Of a stretch of 64,000 nucleotides of DNA, positions 46,642 through 56,860 are shown piece by piece. How positions within the stretch are numbered: the stretch's first letter is position 1; each line of letters begins with the position of its first letter. The notes beneath the pieces were generated by a model. It saw only the letters and a list, made by a program, of their open reading frames with translations. It made no database searches and was not told the origin of the DNA. Source of the stretch: Fluviicoccus sp. (GTDB lineage: Bacteria > Pseudomonadota > Gammaproteobacteria > Pseudomonadales > Moraxellaceae); the NCBI RefSeq assembly GCF_030646115.1, contig NZ_JAUSMX010000009.1, forward strand, positions 124,001 to 188,000. Reading direction: 5' to 3'. The position numbers were made by a program, and so were the translations under genes.

Positions 46642-48011
46642 CGCTCTCGCTACCGCTCCGGTTGGCGCGCCGCTCGCTGCGTCTGCGGTTGTTGGCGGGC
46701 ATGATGATCTGGGTGGGCCTGTCCCTGTTGTTGACCGGACTGGTTCTGGCGCAGTTGTTCCGTGACCATGTGGATACCCAGTTCCGGGCAGAGTTGCTGC
46801 GTGAACTGGACCGGTTGACCGCCGGCTTCGAGTTGCCGGCTGACGGGCAGCCACAACCCGGTCACCCCGAGATTGAGCCACGTTGGTTGCAGCCCTACTC
46901 CGGTCGTTACTGGCAGGTGAACAGTCCTTCCCGCCCGGCCGTGCTGCGTTCAAGATCCTTGTGGGATGCCGTGCTGAAGCTGCCGTCGGATCGATTGCCT
47001 GACGGGGCGGTGCATGATCACCGCCTGGCCGGTCCTGCCGGGCAGACGCTGTGGGTGCTGGAGCGTCAGGTCTGGGTGGAATCGCAACCGGGCCGCCGCT
47101 GGCAATTGGTTGTGGCGGCCGATATTGCGCCGCTGGATGCACAGGTGCGGCGCTTTGTAGGCTTGATGGCCGTAGCGCTGGCGGTGCTGGCGGCGGGACT
47201 GATGCTGGCTGTGGGATTTCAGGTTCAGGTGGGTCTTGCCCCCTTGCAGCGGCTCCAGCGGGCGGTAAACCAACTGCGTGCCGGTGAAACCTTGCGGCTG
47301 ACCGAGGACTTTCCGGCGGAAGTGCAGCCCTTGATTGATGACTTCAATCAGGTGCTGGACCAGAACGCCCGCATGGTCGAACAGGCGCGCAGCCGGGCGG
47401 GCAATCTGGCGCATGCCTTGAAGACTCCATTGGCCGTGCTGTCCAATGCCGCCGCCGGTGATGACAGCGTGCTGGCGGTCTTGGTTCGGGAGCAAGTGGA
47501 AACCGCCCGCCGTCAGGTGGACTGGCATCTGGCGCGGGCGCGGGCGGTGGCTTCGGCCGGTGCGCCGGGCCAACGCACGGCGGTGGGCCCGGCGTTGGCG
47601 TCCCTGGTGCGGGTGATGGAGCGGGTGCATGCCGAGCGCCGGTTGCAGCTGTCATCGTCATGTCAGGACGGTATTTACTTTGCCGGGCAGGAACCGGACT
47701 TGCTGGAAATGCTGGGTAATCTGCTGGATAACGCCTGCAAGTGGGCGCGGCGTCAAGTGACGGTGACAGTGAGCCGAGTGGGGATGCAGCTGGAAATCCG
47801 GGTGGAGGACGATGGCCCCGGCCTGCCTGCCCCCATACGCGAAGTGGTGCTGCAGCGGGGCGTGCGGGCGGATGAACAGGTTCCGGGTTCAGGACTCGGC
47901 CTGTCCATTGTGGATGAACTGGCGCGCTTGCATGGCGGCAGCATCCGGCTGGAAGCCTCCGCGCTGGGCGGGGTGGCGGCGGTGCTGGTCATTCCGGCCG
48001 TGCCGGAGTAA
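46638..48011 (+). CDS. Sensor histidine kinase
   Basis: 457 residues. TM1 (about 17-37), a periplasmic sensor loop (about 38-175), TM2 (about 174-196), HAMP-like linker and a HisKA domain with His259 in AHALKTPLAVL, then a HATPase with NLLDNACKWA, EDDGPGLP and GSGLGLSIVDEL. It resembles PhoQ/QseC-like kinases. Its gene follows the response regulator by overlap. The signal is unknown; with PepSY and the haem proteins, a redox or metal cue is a reasonable guess. Confidence 0.92.
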   Translation: MTLSLPLRLARRSLRLRLLAGMMIWVGLSLLLTGLVLAQLFRDHVDTQFRAELLRELDRLTAGFELPADGQPQPGHPEIEPRWLQPYSGRYWQVNSPSRPAVLRSRSLWDAVLKLPSDRLPDGAVHDHRLAGPAGQTLWVLERQVWVESQPGRRWQLVVAADIAPLDAQVRRFVGLMAVALAVLAAGLMLAVGFQVQVGLAPLQRLQRAVNQLRAGETLRLTEDFPAEVQPLIDDFNQVLDQNARMVEQARSRAGNLAHALKTPLAVLSNAAAGDDSVLAVLVREQVETARRQVDWHLARARAVASAGAPGQRTAVGPALASLVRVMERVHAERRLQLSSSCQDGIYFAGQEPDLLEMLGNLLDNACKWARRQVTVTVSRVGMQLEIRVEDDGPGLPAPIREVVLQRGVRADEQVPGSGLGLSIVDELARLHGGSIRLEASALGGVAAVLVIPAVPE

Positions 48012-48053
48012 CCTGGCACCGGCCAAGGCTGCAGCCTTGCAGTTACGTGTTCG

Positions 48054-49601
48054 TCATTCCAGTGGCGCTTCGAAATCCATCCGGGTAATTCGAACCAGTT
48101 CTATGCGGCGGTCCGATATTTCCAGCACTTCAAAGCGGAATTCACCAAACAGGAAAAACTCGCCAATGGCGGGCATTTGCTCACGCTGGGCCAACAGCAG
48201 CCCGGCCAGCGTCACATAGTCATCATCCGGGCTGACCAGTGATATATCGTTCAGCAACTGCTCCAGTTGATGCAAATCCGCTTTGCCCTTGACCAGCCAG
48301 CCTTCGCCCTCGCGGACAATCTCCGGTGTTTCGTCCGCATCCGGAAATTCACCCGCAATGGCCTCCAGCACATCAAGCGGGGTGATCAGTCCTTGCACTG
48401 AACCATATTCGTCCACGGCCAGCACCAAGCTGCCTTTGGCCTTGCGCAACACGCCCAGCAAGCGGATCACGTCCATTTGGTCAGGCACAATAATCGGGGG
48501 GTGCAGCGAGGCGCAGGCGGCAAGATCCTGATCGTTTTCCAGAGCGGCAAACAGCTCCTTGGCGCCCACAATGCCAATTACGTGGTCCAATGTTCCCCGG
48601 CAAACCGGAAAAAGGCTGTGGGGGGAGTCCAGCAGTTTCGCGCGAATCTCGTCGGCATCACTGTCACAATTGACCCAGGTAATATCGCCGCGCGGGGTCA
48701 TGATGGTGCGCAGCGAGCGCTCGGCCAGCGACAACACGCCGGTAATCATGAAGCGCTCTTCTTCGCCAAAGGCGGCGGGAGGGGCTCCGGGCTCTTCACT
48801 TTCCGCCATTTCTACCGCTGATTTTCGCCCGCCCATGAGCCGCAGGATGGTGTCAGCCGTCCGCTCTCGCAAGGGCAAGCGGTTTTCCTGTAGGGACAGA
48901 TTCCGCCATGAAACCTGATTGAAGGTTTCAATCAGAATCGAAAAACCGATGGCTGCGTAGAGATAACCTTTGGGTATATGCAGGCCAAAGCCTTCGGCGA
49001 TCAGGCTGAAGCCAATCATCAACAGGAAGCTCAGGCACAGGATAACGACGGTCGGGTGGTTGTTGACAAACCGGGTCAAGGGCTTGGAAGCCAGAATCAT
49101 GACCGCCATGGCGATTACCACGGCCGCCATCATGATGCCGAGATGATCCACCATGCCAACAGCAGTAATGACGGCATCCAGCGAGAAGACAGCGTCCAGG
49201 ATGATGATCTGAGCCACCACCATCCAGAAGCCGGCATAGGCCGATCTGGAGCCGGTATGGTGTGTCGTGCCTTCCAGGCGCTCATGCAGTTCCATGGTGG
49301 CCTTGAAAACCAGAAACACGCCTCCGGCCAGCAGAATCAGGTCACGGCCGGAGAAGTGGAAGCCGGCAGCCTCGAATAACGGGGTGTTCAGGGTCACCAG
49401 CCATGACATCACCGACAGCAGCCCCAGGCGCATCACCATGGCCAGCGACAGGCCGATCTGGCGCGCACGGTCTCGCTGGTGCGGTGGCAGCTTGTCGGCC
49501 AATACCGCGATGAAGACCAGATTGTCGATACCCAGTACGATTTCCAGGACGACCAGTGTCAGCAGGCCGACCCAGATTGAGGGGTCCATCAGGAATTCCA
49601 T
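48054..49601 (-). CDS. TerC-family membrane protein with CBS and CorC domains
   Basis: 515 residues. TerC membrane domain (about 1-245) with [21 protein letters not shown] and [16 protein letters not shown], both bearing conserved Asp residues, then CBS domains (about 300-425, with TPRGDITWV and [11 protein letters not shown]) and a CorC/HlyC-type C-terminal domain. It matches the YoaE/YegH group. TerC proteins are linked to metal (Mn2+) export. It is monocistronic. The ATG at 49601 or 49589 is possible. Confidence 0.87.
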   Translation of the reverse strand: MEFLMDPSIWVGLLTLVVLEIVLGIDNLVFIAVLADKLPPHQRDRARQIGLSLAMVMRLGLLSVMSWLVTLNTPLFEAAGFHFSGRDLILLAGGVFLVFKATMELHERLEGTTHHTGSRSAYAGFWMVVAQIIILDAVFSLDAVITAVGMVDHLGIMMAAVVIAMAVMILASKPLTRFVNNHPTVVILCLSFLLMIGFSLIAEGFGLHIPKGYLYAAIGFSILIETFNQVSWRNLSLQENRLPLRERTADTILRLMGGRKSAVEMAESEEPGAPPAAFGEEERFMITGVLSLAERSLRTIMTPRGDITWVNCDSDADEIRAKLLDSPHSLFPVCRGTLDHVIGIVGAKELFAALENDQDLAACASLHPPIIVPDQMDVIRLLGVLRKAKGSLVLAVDEYGSVQGLITPLDVLEAIAGEFPDADETPEIVREGEGWLVKGKADLHQLEQLLNDISLVSPDDDYVTLAGLLLAQREQMPAIGEFFLFGEFRFEVLEISDRRIELVRITRMDFEAPLE

Positions 49602-49870
49602 GAATTAAACTCGGTCAGGATGTGGGGCGAGGTGCAGGGATACGAAGGTATTGAGCGTGGCGGTTGTGAACGAGTAACTGTTTCGGCAGGCGTCCATGCG
49701 CCAAGGGGCACGGCATCGGTGCATGTAAAGCGGCAACATCGGTTTAATCTGGCAAAAGGGTACAAGCGTAACCTTCCGGTAGCGATAATGGCCGCAGTTT
49801 AATGCATGCCGTGGGCGGGAACAACCGGTTAAGGGCGACCGCCGGTTCTGGATTTTGCGGTGCCAAGGCA
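49602..49870. other. Intergenic region upstream of the TerC-family gene
   Basis: No convincing gene is seen; an 88-codon frame on the minus strand (49605-49871) shows no family likeness. The stretch presumably holds the TerC-family promoter. Confidence 0.4.
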
Positions 49871-49908
49871 CAAAAAAGCCCTGAATCGAGGGATTCAGGG
49901 CTTTTTTG
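49871..49908. terminator. Bidirectional terminator; tmRNA transcript end
   Basis: AAAAAAGCCCTGAATC-GAGG-GATTCAGGGCTTTTTT is a long perfect stem with A and T runs on both sides. It lies 21 bp after the tmRNA 3' end. Confidence 0.93.
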
Positions 49909-49928
49909 TTGCAACGGGGAAGGCAATA

Positions 49929-50279
49929 TGGTGGAGGTGGGGGGAGTTGAACCCCCGTCCGACGGCACTACGCCCCTGGTTCTACATGCTTAGCCTTATC
50001 AATTAATCTAGCCGGTTGCTACCCGACAGGCAGGGCGCAACAAGCGATCCTCTAGGTTTTAGCTTTGTGTCGCGAGGCGAAACATAAAGCGAGCCTGTGT
50101 AGCGTACGCGCACATTCCCCGACCACAGACATTCAGGTTCAGTGCTTCGCCGTTAGGCGGCGAGTGCGTAAGTGTCGTCGTTTGCGGTTAAGCAATTGAG
50201 ATTTTTATTTACGAGAGGCATCTCACTCTCGGCATGCTCCACAGAGTTTCATCACCGGCGTCGAAGCCAGTACACCCCC
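49929..50279 (-). ncRNA. ssrA: tmRNA (one-piece)
   Basis: A 351-nt transfer-messenger RNA that rescues stalled ribosomes with SmpB. The 5' end begins GGGGGUGUACUGG-CUUCGACG, and the 3' end (GUUCAACUCCCCCCACCUCCACCA, trailing part GUUCAAC then CCACCUCCACCA) forms the T-arm, acceptor stem and encoded CCA. GGGGGUG pairs with CACCUCC. The internal reading frame (50153-50185) encodes the tag ANDDTYALAA followed by UAA, and the first tag alanine comes from the tmRNA itself. It lies 65 bp after smpB on the same strand. Confidence 0.97.
50153..50185 (-). other. tmRNA proteolysis-tag reading frame
   Basis: Encodes ANDDTYALAA and a UAA stop within the tmRNA. The LAA end is the degradation signal read by ClpXP-type proteases. 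Confidence 0.95.
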
Positions 50280-50289
50280 GTGTTAGTTC

Positions 50290-50295
50290 ATTATA
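50290..50295 (-). promoter_or_regulatory. -10 element for ssrA
   Basis: A perfect TATAAT on the minus strand, 11 bp upstream of the tmRNA 5' end. A clear -35 was not seen at normal spacing. The short primary 5' extension would be removed by RNase P. Confidence 0.5.
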
Positions 50296-50343
50296 CGCTT
50301 AATCTGGTGGTTTCCGCGAACATTTCAAGAAGGGGAAAAGAAA

Positions 50344-50823
50344 TTATCCCCGGTCACGCAGTAAACGGCCGCGTTCACGTTGCCAGTCGCGATCCTTGTC
50401 CGTATCGCGCTTGTCGTGCAGCTGCTTGCCCTTGGCCAGCGCAATTTCGCACTTGACCTTGCCGTGCTGCCAGTAAAACGACAGCGGGATGCAGGTAAAG
50501 CCCTTCTGCTTGACCGCACCGATCAACCGGTCCAGTTCGCGCTTGTTCAGCAGCATCTTGCGGGTGCGTGTTGCTTCGGGGACATAGTGGGAGGAAGTGG
50601 ACAGCAACGGGGTGATGTTCGTCCCCAGCAGGAAAGCCTCGCCATCCTTCAACAGCACATAAGCGTCTATCAGGCTTAAACGGCCGGCCCGCAGCGCCTT
50701 GACTTCCCAACCCTGCAAAACAAGCCCGGCTTCAAAGGTTTCTTCAATGAAGTACTCATGGCGCGCCTTGCGGTTCAGTGCAATATTGCTGCCGTCTGAT
50801 GTCTTTTTGTTACTGCTGGTCAT
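50344..50823 (-). CDS. smpB: SsrA-binding protein SmpB
   Basis: 159 residues. [31 protein letters not shown] and the C-terminal basic tail ([20 protein letters not shown]) are SmpB hallmarks. It binds tmRNA and is needed for trans-translation. Upstream of ssrA on the same strand. The ATG at 50823 is taken; a TTG 6 nt before it is also in frame. Confidence 0.96.
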   Translation of the reverse strand: MTSSNKKTSDGSNIALNRKARHEYFIEETFEAGLVLQGWEVKALRAGRLSLIDAYVLLKDGEAFLLGTNITPLLSTSSHYVPEATRTRKMLLNKRELDRLIGAVKQKGFTCIPLSFYWQHGKVKCEIALAKGKQLHDKRDTDKDRDWQRERGRLLRDRG

Positions 50824-51034
50824 TGCCAAAATTCTGTCATAGCCTGATAGGCCTATTCTGCCTCAATTTGCCGTGCCTATGGCAGAGACATCTCGGTTTT
50901 TGTCCTTGGTTTTGTCATGGATTGTACCGGGAGAAAATGTGCTATACCCGGATGTCGATATCGCGAATCAATCGTATTCAATTCGGTCGGTTGTTTTCGC
51001 CAAACACTGCGTATAGCACTGATGGAGTAAGTTC

Positions 51035-52221
<1,187 letters not shown>

Positions 52222-52224
52222 GGC

Positions 52225-52482
52225 ATGGCGCTGATCATTACTGATGAATGTATCAACTGCGATGTCTGCGAGCCGGTGTGCCCCAATAAAGCCATTTTCC
52301 AAGGGCCGGATATCTACGAGATCGATCCAGGAAAGTGCACCGAATGTGTCGGGCATTTTGAGGAGCCCCAATGCCAGAAAATTTGTCCGGTCAGCTGTAT
52401 ACCGCTTGACCCGAGGCATCCTGAAACGAGAGAGGCGTTGTTGCTGAAGGCAAAGCGCCTGCAAGAAAAAGGCCCCGCTTAG
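52225..52482 (+). CDS. YfhL-type 2[4Fe-4S] ferredoxin
   Basis: 85 residues with two cluster motifs: CINCDVCEPVCP and CTECVGHFEEPQCQKICP, the second with the extended spacing of YfhL-type ferredoxins. It is an electron carrier in the cytoplasm. It is directly after coaD. Its last codons (QEKGPA) lie inside the stem of the transcription terminator, so the terminator overlaps the coding region. Confidence 0.93.
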   Translation: MALIITDECINCDVCEPVCPNKAIFQGPDIYEIDPGKCTECVGHFEEPQCQKICPVSCIPLDPRHPETREALLLKAKRLQEKGPA

Positions 52483-52499
52483 CAGGGCCTTTTTCTTGC
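52461..52499 (+). terminator. Terminator overlapping the ferredoxin stop codon
   Basis: A perfect 15-bp inverted repeat (GCAAGAAAAAGGCCC / GGGCCTTTTTCTTGC) with a 9-nt loop holding the stop codon. Its symmetry may let it work in both directions. Confidence 0.9.
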
Positions 52500-52574
52500 C
52501 TTAATCAAGCACAAACGGTCAGACAAGCTGTCCCGGAAAGGGTTGGGGCAGTAATTCTGCCGCAACCGCCCGAT

Positions 52575-52925
52575 TCAGGGTTGTTCGTTGGTGATCGGCT
52601 TGTTCTTCCAGGCGTCCTGTGTCGCGGTGCAGCCCAAGCAGCGGGTAAACGTGGACTTGGCCAGCCCGACAACCAAGGTGTTGGCGGCCTCCTCAACCTT
52701 GCCGCCCAGCGCTGAAAAGGGCAGGGTGGCGACGAAGAGGGCGGTGCCGCCCAGAGTCCCGGCAAACAGCAAGGGACGGGCAATTATGGCGTCCATGGCC
52801 ATGGCGCCGCCGCTGGGGCGCTCGTTGATCTGATCATCCAGTTCGTCAGCCATGAGGGGTGTTGCAGTCATGCCGGAGGTGATCAGCAGCAGTCCTGCAA
52901 TGGCGCGACGGGTAGAAAAAGTCAT
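52575..52925 (-). CDS. Small secreted or membrane protein of unknown function
   Basis: 116 residues. Signal peptide (1-26, ending LMA) followed by a short polar part and one long hydrophobic segment (about 45-75, PLLFAGTLGGTALFVATLPFS). The C-terminal end has CLGC, a possible metal or disulfide pair. AAGGAGA lies 7 nt before the ATG. No family is recognised. It sits alone between two converging gene ends. Confidence 0.7.
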   Translation of the reverse strand: MTFSTRRAIAGLLLITSGMTATPLMADELDDQINERPSGGAMAMDAIIARPLLFAGTLGGTALFVATLPFSALGGKVEEAANTLVVGLAKSTFTRCLGCTATQDAWKNKPITNEQP

Positions 52926-53054
52926 TATTGTCTCCTTGCGTGTGTCGGGCGCGGGTCGGGGAAAAATCTCCGGGACCGATTCTACAGGCCGCCGGCCGCT
53001 TTCATAGTTCTAATGTTGCTGAATCTAAACGGACTTCCATCCGGATGCAAGCCT

Positions 53055-53873
53055 TTAGGGGCGTACGGGTTGGCAAGACGGACAGAAAACGCTGCTGCGC
53101 CCGCCAATCCGCAGTAAATGCAGTTGGTTGCCGCATATTCTGCAAGTTTTACTTTCCCTGCCATAAACCATCAACTGCTGCTGGAAGTAGCCTGGATTCC
53201 CCGCGCTGTTCACAAAGTCACGCAGCGTGGTTCCGCCCCGCAGGATGGCCTGCCCCAGGATATGCCGGATGGTGGTGTGCAGCAGCGCACAGTCTGTTAT
53301 GGACAGGTTCCGGGAAGGAAGCAGGGGATGAATGCCGGAATAAAAAAGCGTCTCGGCGGCGTAGATATTTCCAACCCCCACGACCACATGATTGTCCATG
53401 ATGAAGCTTTTAACCGGGATGGAACGGGTTCGGCTGAGCTTGAAGAGATGTTCGGCGGTAAAACTGTCACTCAGGGGTTCCGGCCCCATTGTGGTCAGCA
53501 ACGGATGGCTTTCTACCGCGCCTCCCAGCCACAAGAACAAGCCGAACCGGCGCGGGTCATGAAAACGCAGCGACAGCCCCTCCGAAAGCTCCAGCAGGAT
53601 ATGATCATGTTTGCGCGGGGCTTCGGCGGCTACCGCCAGCCGGAGGCTGCCGGACATCCCCAGATGAACCAGGAACCAACCGCTCTCCGTCCTGAACAGC
53701 AGATACTTGCCGCGACGGCGAATCTCAAGCAGGGACTGACCCGCCAACTGGCTGATTTCCGCCGAGACCGGCAGGCGCAGTGAAGGGTTGCGGATATTCA
53801 CAGAACACACGGTTTGCCCCAGCACGGGTTTCAAACCCAGCCGGGTAGTTTCAACCTCAGGCAGTTCTGGCAC
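53055..53873 (-). CDS. mutM: Formamidopyrimidine-DNA glycosylase (Fpg)
   Basis: 272 residues from a GTG start at 53873, giving (M)PELPEVETTRLG; the catalytic N-terminal proline needs this exact start. GRRGK-type Lys (RRRGKYLLF) and the C-terminal zinc finger CRICG...CPSC are present. It excises oxidised purines such as 8-oxoguanine. GGGAG lies 8 nt before the GTG. An upstream in-frame TTG at 53891 would bury the proline and is rejected. It follows rpmB-rpmG on the same strand. Confidence 0.95.
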   Translation of the reverse strand: MPELPEVETTRLGLKPVLGQTVCSVNIRNPSLRLPVSAEISQLAGQSLLEIRRRGKYLLFRTESGWFLVHLGMSGSLRLAVAAEAPRKHDHILLELSEGLSLRFHDPRRFGLFLWLGGAVESHPLLTTMGPEPLSDSFTAEHLFKLSRTRSIPVKSFIMDNHVVVGVGNIYAAETLFYSGIHPLLPSRNLSITDCALLHTTIRHILGQAILRGGTTLRDFVNSAGNPGYFQQQLMVYGRESKTCRICGNQLHLLRIGGRSSVFCPSCQPVRP

Positions 53874-53889
53874 GACATGGCTCCCATGC

Positions 53890-53930
53890 AAAACAAAAAG
53901 CCCGGCCGGGCTTGCGCTCGGTCGGGCCTT
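53890..53930 (-). terminator. Terminator after rpmG
   Basis: On the minus strand a 10-bp stem with one mismatch (GGCCCGACCG / CGGCCGGGCT) is followed by TTTTGTTTTG. Confidence 0.75.
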
Positions 53931-53949
53931 GGGCAGCTGCCATCAAGAA

Positions 53950-54105
53950 TTACTTGATTTTGGCTTCCTTGAACACAACATGCTGGCGGATCTTGGGATC
54001 AAACTTCTTGATCTCCATCTTGCCAGGCATGGTGCGCTTGTTCTTGGTGGTGGTGTAGAAATAGCCGGTACCGGCAGAGGATACCAAACGAATCTTGTCA
54101 CGCAT
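53950..54105 (-). CDS. rpmG: 50S ribosomal protein L33
   Basis: 51 residues ([50 protein letters not shown]). This is a typical L33 without the zinc-binding cysteines seen in some paralogues. Shares an operon with rpmB upstream (28-bp gap). Too short to be noticed in many ORF scans. Confidence 0.96.
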   Translation of the reverse strand: MRDKIRLVSSAGTGYFYTTTKNKRTMPGKMEIKKFDPKIRQHVVFKEAKIK

Positions 54106-54133
54106 GATGCTTAACTCCGGGCCAAATCAGGCT

Positions 54134-54370
54134 TTAGATCTTTTCGCCGCGGGCACGGAGGTCGGCAACAACCACGTCAACGCCCAGCTTGTCGATGGTG
54201 CGCATACCCTTGGAGGAAACACGCAGACGCACAAAACGCTTTTCGCTTTCCATCCAGAAACGATGGTAGTGCAGGTTCGGCAGGAACCGGCGCTTGGTTT
54301 TGTTGTTGGCGTGGGAAACATTATTACCGGTGATGGGACGCTTCCCGGTAACTTGGCAAACTTTAGACAT
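54134..54370 (-). CDS. rpmB: 50S ribosomal protein L28
   Basis: 78 residues beginning [23 protein letters not shown], with [15 protein letters not shown] and the C-terminal basic end. It is the first gene of the rpmB-rpmG operon. The frame is open upstream to 54406 but the family N-terminus fixes the ATG at 54370. Confidence 0.96.
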   Translation of the reverse strand: MSKVCQVTGKRPITGNNVSHANNKTKRRFLPNLHYHRFWMESEKRFVRLRVSSKGMRTIDKLGVDVVVADLRARGEKI

Positions 54371-54467
54371 TAGGAAACTCCGCAATGCAATCAGATCCGC
54401 CGCCATGAGCGGCAGACAGCAAGGGGCGCATTTATACCAAAATAGCCCCTTGACGGCAAGTGCTGTG

Positions 54468-55910
54468 TTATTTAAGCAGCACTTTTTCGATGATTTTATG
54501 AGTGGGCTTGGTGAAAGGGGCAGCCAGGAAGCGGACCGTCCAGAATTTAGGCTTTACTAACACCGAGCGGGCATTGGAAAAGGAGGCGAAACCTTCCTTG
54601 CCATGGTACTTGCCCATGCCGGAGTGGCCGACACCGCCGAAGGGCAGGTCTTCCACGGCAACGTGGGTGATGACGTCGTTGACGGAGAAGCCGCCGGACT
54701 GGGAATTGCGCATCACGAAGTCTGCGCGCTTCTCGTCATAGTCGAAGTAATAGTAGGCGAGGGGGTGCGGGCGATCGTTGATATAATGGATGGCGTCTTC
54801 CAGACGGTCATATTCCATCATCATCAGCACCGGGCCGAAGATTTCATTCTGGGTGATCAGCATGTCCGGTTTGACCTTGCCCACCAGCAGAACCGGCAGC
54901 TTCCGGGTGCCGGCGAAAGACTCGCCGGCCGGATTGATTTCAAAAATCTCGGCGCCTTGGGCCTTGGCGTCATCAATATAGGAACTGATGCGCTTGTACT
55001 GCTTGTCATTGATGATGCTGGTGTAGTCCGGGTTGTTGACCAAGCTGCTATACATCGTGGTCACGGCCTTGCGCATCGCGGCGACAAACTCAGGGGTCTT
55101 GCCGCGCGGGATGAAGACGTAGTCAGGAGCGACACAAGTCTGGCCGGCGTTCCAGCACTTGCCGAAGGCGATGCGCTGGGCAGCGTCCGCCATCGGGTAG
55201 GATTCATGGATGATGCAAGGCGATTTCCCGCCTAGCTCCAGCAGCACCGGCGTCAGGTTTTCGGCAGCGGCGGCCATGACCGTGCGGCCAACGTTGGTGG
55301 AGCCGGTAAAGGTCATCTGGTTGAACGGCAGACGGCTGAACGCGTCAGAAACGATGCCGCCACCGGTAACCACGGCGACTTGGTCTTCGCTGAATGCTTC
55401 AGCCAGTGCGCGCTTCAGTGTTTCGCCAGTGCGCGGTGTGAAGCTGGACATTTTGATCATGGCGCGGTTGCCGGCGGCCAGCGCGCAAATCAGCGGGCTG
55501 AGGGCCAGCAACACCGGATAGTTCCAGGGCGTGATGATGCCTACGACACCGAGTGGCTGATACTGCACCCAGCCCTTGGCAGGCATGTGCGTAGCGCTGA
55601 TATGGCGCTTTTCGGGCTCCATCCACTTGCGCAGGTTCTTGGTGTAGTACTTGATGTTCTCCAGAGACGTCAAAATCTCGGCGAACTTGGTTTCATGATG
55701 TGAGCGATGGCCGAAATCAGCGGCAATAGCCCTGCACAGTTCATCCTGGTACTTGACCAGAACGCCGCGAAGATTGTCCAGCAAAGCCAGGCGTTCGCTG
55801 GCGGAGGTGCCGGGACGCAGGCGGAAAGCGGTGCGCTGGGTGTCAAAGGCGCGCAGCATGGCGGCGACTTCGGGATGATCGGTGTTATGGAGGGAGACGC
55901 TAGCGGTCAT
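54468..55910 (-). CDS. Aldehyde dehydrogenase (coniferyl-aldehyde type)
   Basis: 480 residues. [49 protein letters not shown] and the catalytic Cys in [18 protein letters not shown] are present. The short C-terminal end ([13 protein letters not shown]) and the overall layout match the coniferyl aldehyde dehydrogenase/CalB group, which oxidises aromatic or long-chain aldehydes. The substrate is not proven. Divergent from the TetR gene at 56041, with a palindromic operator between them. Confidence 0.92.
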   Translation of the reverse strand: MTASVSLHNTDHPEVAAMLRAFDTQRTAFRLRPGTSASERLALLDNLRGVLVKYQDELCRAIAADFGHRSHHETKFAEILTSLENIKYYTKNLRKWMEPEKRHISATHMPAKGWVQYQPLGVVGIITPWNYPVLLALSPLICALAAGNRAMIKMSSFTPRTGETLKRALAEAFSEDQVAVVTGGGIVSDAFSRLPFNQMTFTGSTNVGRTVMAAAAENLTPVLLELGGKSPCIIHESYPMADAAQRIAFGKCWNAGQTCVAPDYVFIPRGKTPEFVAAMRKAVTTMYSSLVNNPDYTSIINDKQYKRISSYIDDAKAQGAEIFEINPAGESFAGTRKLPVLLVGKVKPDMLITQNEIFGPVLMMMEYDRLEDAIHYINDRPHPLAYYYFDYDEKRADFVMRNSQSGGFSVNDVITHVAVEDLPFGGVGHSGMGKYHGKEGFASFSNARSVLVKPKFWTVRFLAAPFTKPTHKIIEKVLLK

Positions 55911-55969
55911 GGTTCGGCCTCGACAGTCAGGGCAGGGCAAAGCCTGCTTCATGGAAAACATTTGTAGTT

Positions 55970-55987
55970 TTAGAGTATTTGCTCTAA
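55970..55987. promoter_or_regulatory. Candidate operator between ALDH and TetR genes
   Basis: TTAGAG-N6-CTCTAA is a perfect inverted repeat in the 130-bp divergent region, 60 bp from the ALDH start and 53 bp from the TetR start. This is the expected place for a TetR-type repressor to control both genes. Confidence 0.6.
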
Positions 55988-56040
55988 TGTGTCAAATGAA
56001 AGCTTGAAATTTCCGCCGGACGGTGGATTGAGGATAAAAA

Positions 56041-56736
56041 TTGAAAACCAAAGACCGGATACTGATCAAAAGCCTGGGCTTGTTCAACGCGGATGGTGAG
56101 CGGAATGTGACGACCAACCATATCGCGGCGGCGCTGAATATCAGTCCTGGCAACCTGTATTACCATTTCCGCAGCAAGGAAGACATTATTTTCGCGCTGT
56201 TTCAGGCTTACCAGTCCAGCATGCTGGACTCGCTCAGCGTCCCCCAGGACCGGGTCATGACTTATGACGACAAAATGGGCTACCTGGAGGCGATTTTCAA
56301 TCAGTTATGGGAGTACCGGTTCCTTCATCGCGATCTGGGTCATTTGCTGGAAGAAAGCCAGCGGCTCCGGGTTGCCTATCGCGAGTTTGCCAAGAAAGTG
56401 ATGGCTCAGGCTTATCAGGTCTATTCCGGATTGCGGGAAGCAGACCTGGTGGTGATTGGAGAGCAGGAGGTGCGGGGGCTGATCGTGAATATCTGGATTG
56501 TTACCACCAGTTGGGCGTCTTTTGTTACCAGCAGCGGCTTCTTTGGCGATGAGGTGGCATTGAGTCGCAGCCATCTGCGTCGCGGCATTTTCCAGATCAT
56601 TTGCCTTGAGGCCCCCTACCTGAAAGGTGAGGCGCGGGACAGGCTGAGTGAATTGATGCGGCGCTATGAAGGGATAGAGAATGAATCACAGCCAAACGCT
56701 TCACAGTCCGTGGAGTTGGGCGTCTTAACCGATTGA
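56041..56736 (+). CDS. TetR family transcriptional regulator
   Basis: 231 residues from a TTG start with GAGGA 6 nt upstream. TetR HTH: TNHIAAALNISPGNLYYHFRSKEDII. The C-terminal ligand domain is long and helical. It most likely regulates the divergent aldehyde dehydrogenase gene via the palindrome at 55970. Pseudomonas has a TetR gene in the same position next to its ALDH gene, from memory. Confidence 0.9.
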   Translation: MKTKDRILIKSLGLFNADGERNVTTNHIAAALNISPGNLYYHFRSKEDIIFALFQAYQSSMLDSLSVPQDRVMTYDDKMGYLEAIFNQLWEYRFLHRDLGHLLEESQRLRVAYREFAKKVMAQAYQVYSGLREADLVVIGEQEVRGLIVNIWIVTTSWASFVTSSGFFGDEVALSRSHLRRGIFQIICLEAPYLKGEARDRLSELMRRYEGIENESQPNASQSVELGVLTD

Positions 56737-56860
56737 AGTTTTGGTTGTTATCCAGTATAACTCGGCAATGGTGCGTCTTGGCGTCTTTGTCTGCTGTGGG
56801 CTATGGATTGACATTAACGGGGCGCGGCGCAAAAGCAACAATAAACGAGGGTTCATAACA

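Noticed and set aside
48025-48038. AAGGCTGCAGCCTT palindrome after the histidine kinase gene
   Set aside because: No loop and no T-run, so not a convincing terminator; short palindromes of this size occur by chance.
49605-49871. An 88-codon frame between the TerC-family gene and the tmRNA terminator
   Set aside because: No ribosome-binding site, no domain and odd composition; it runs into the terminator.
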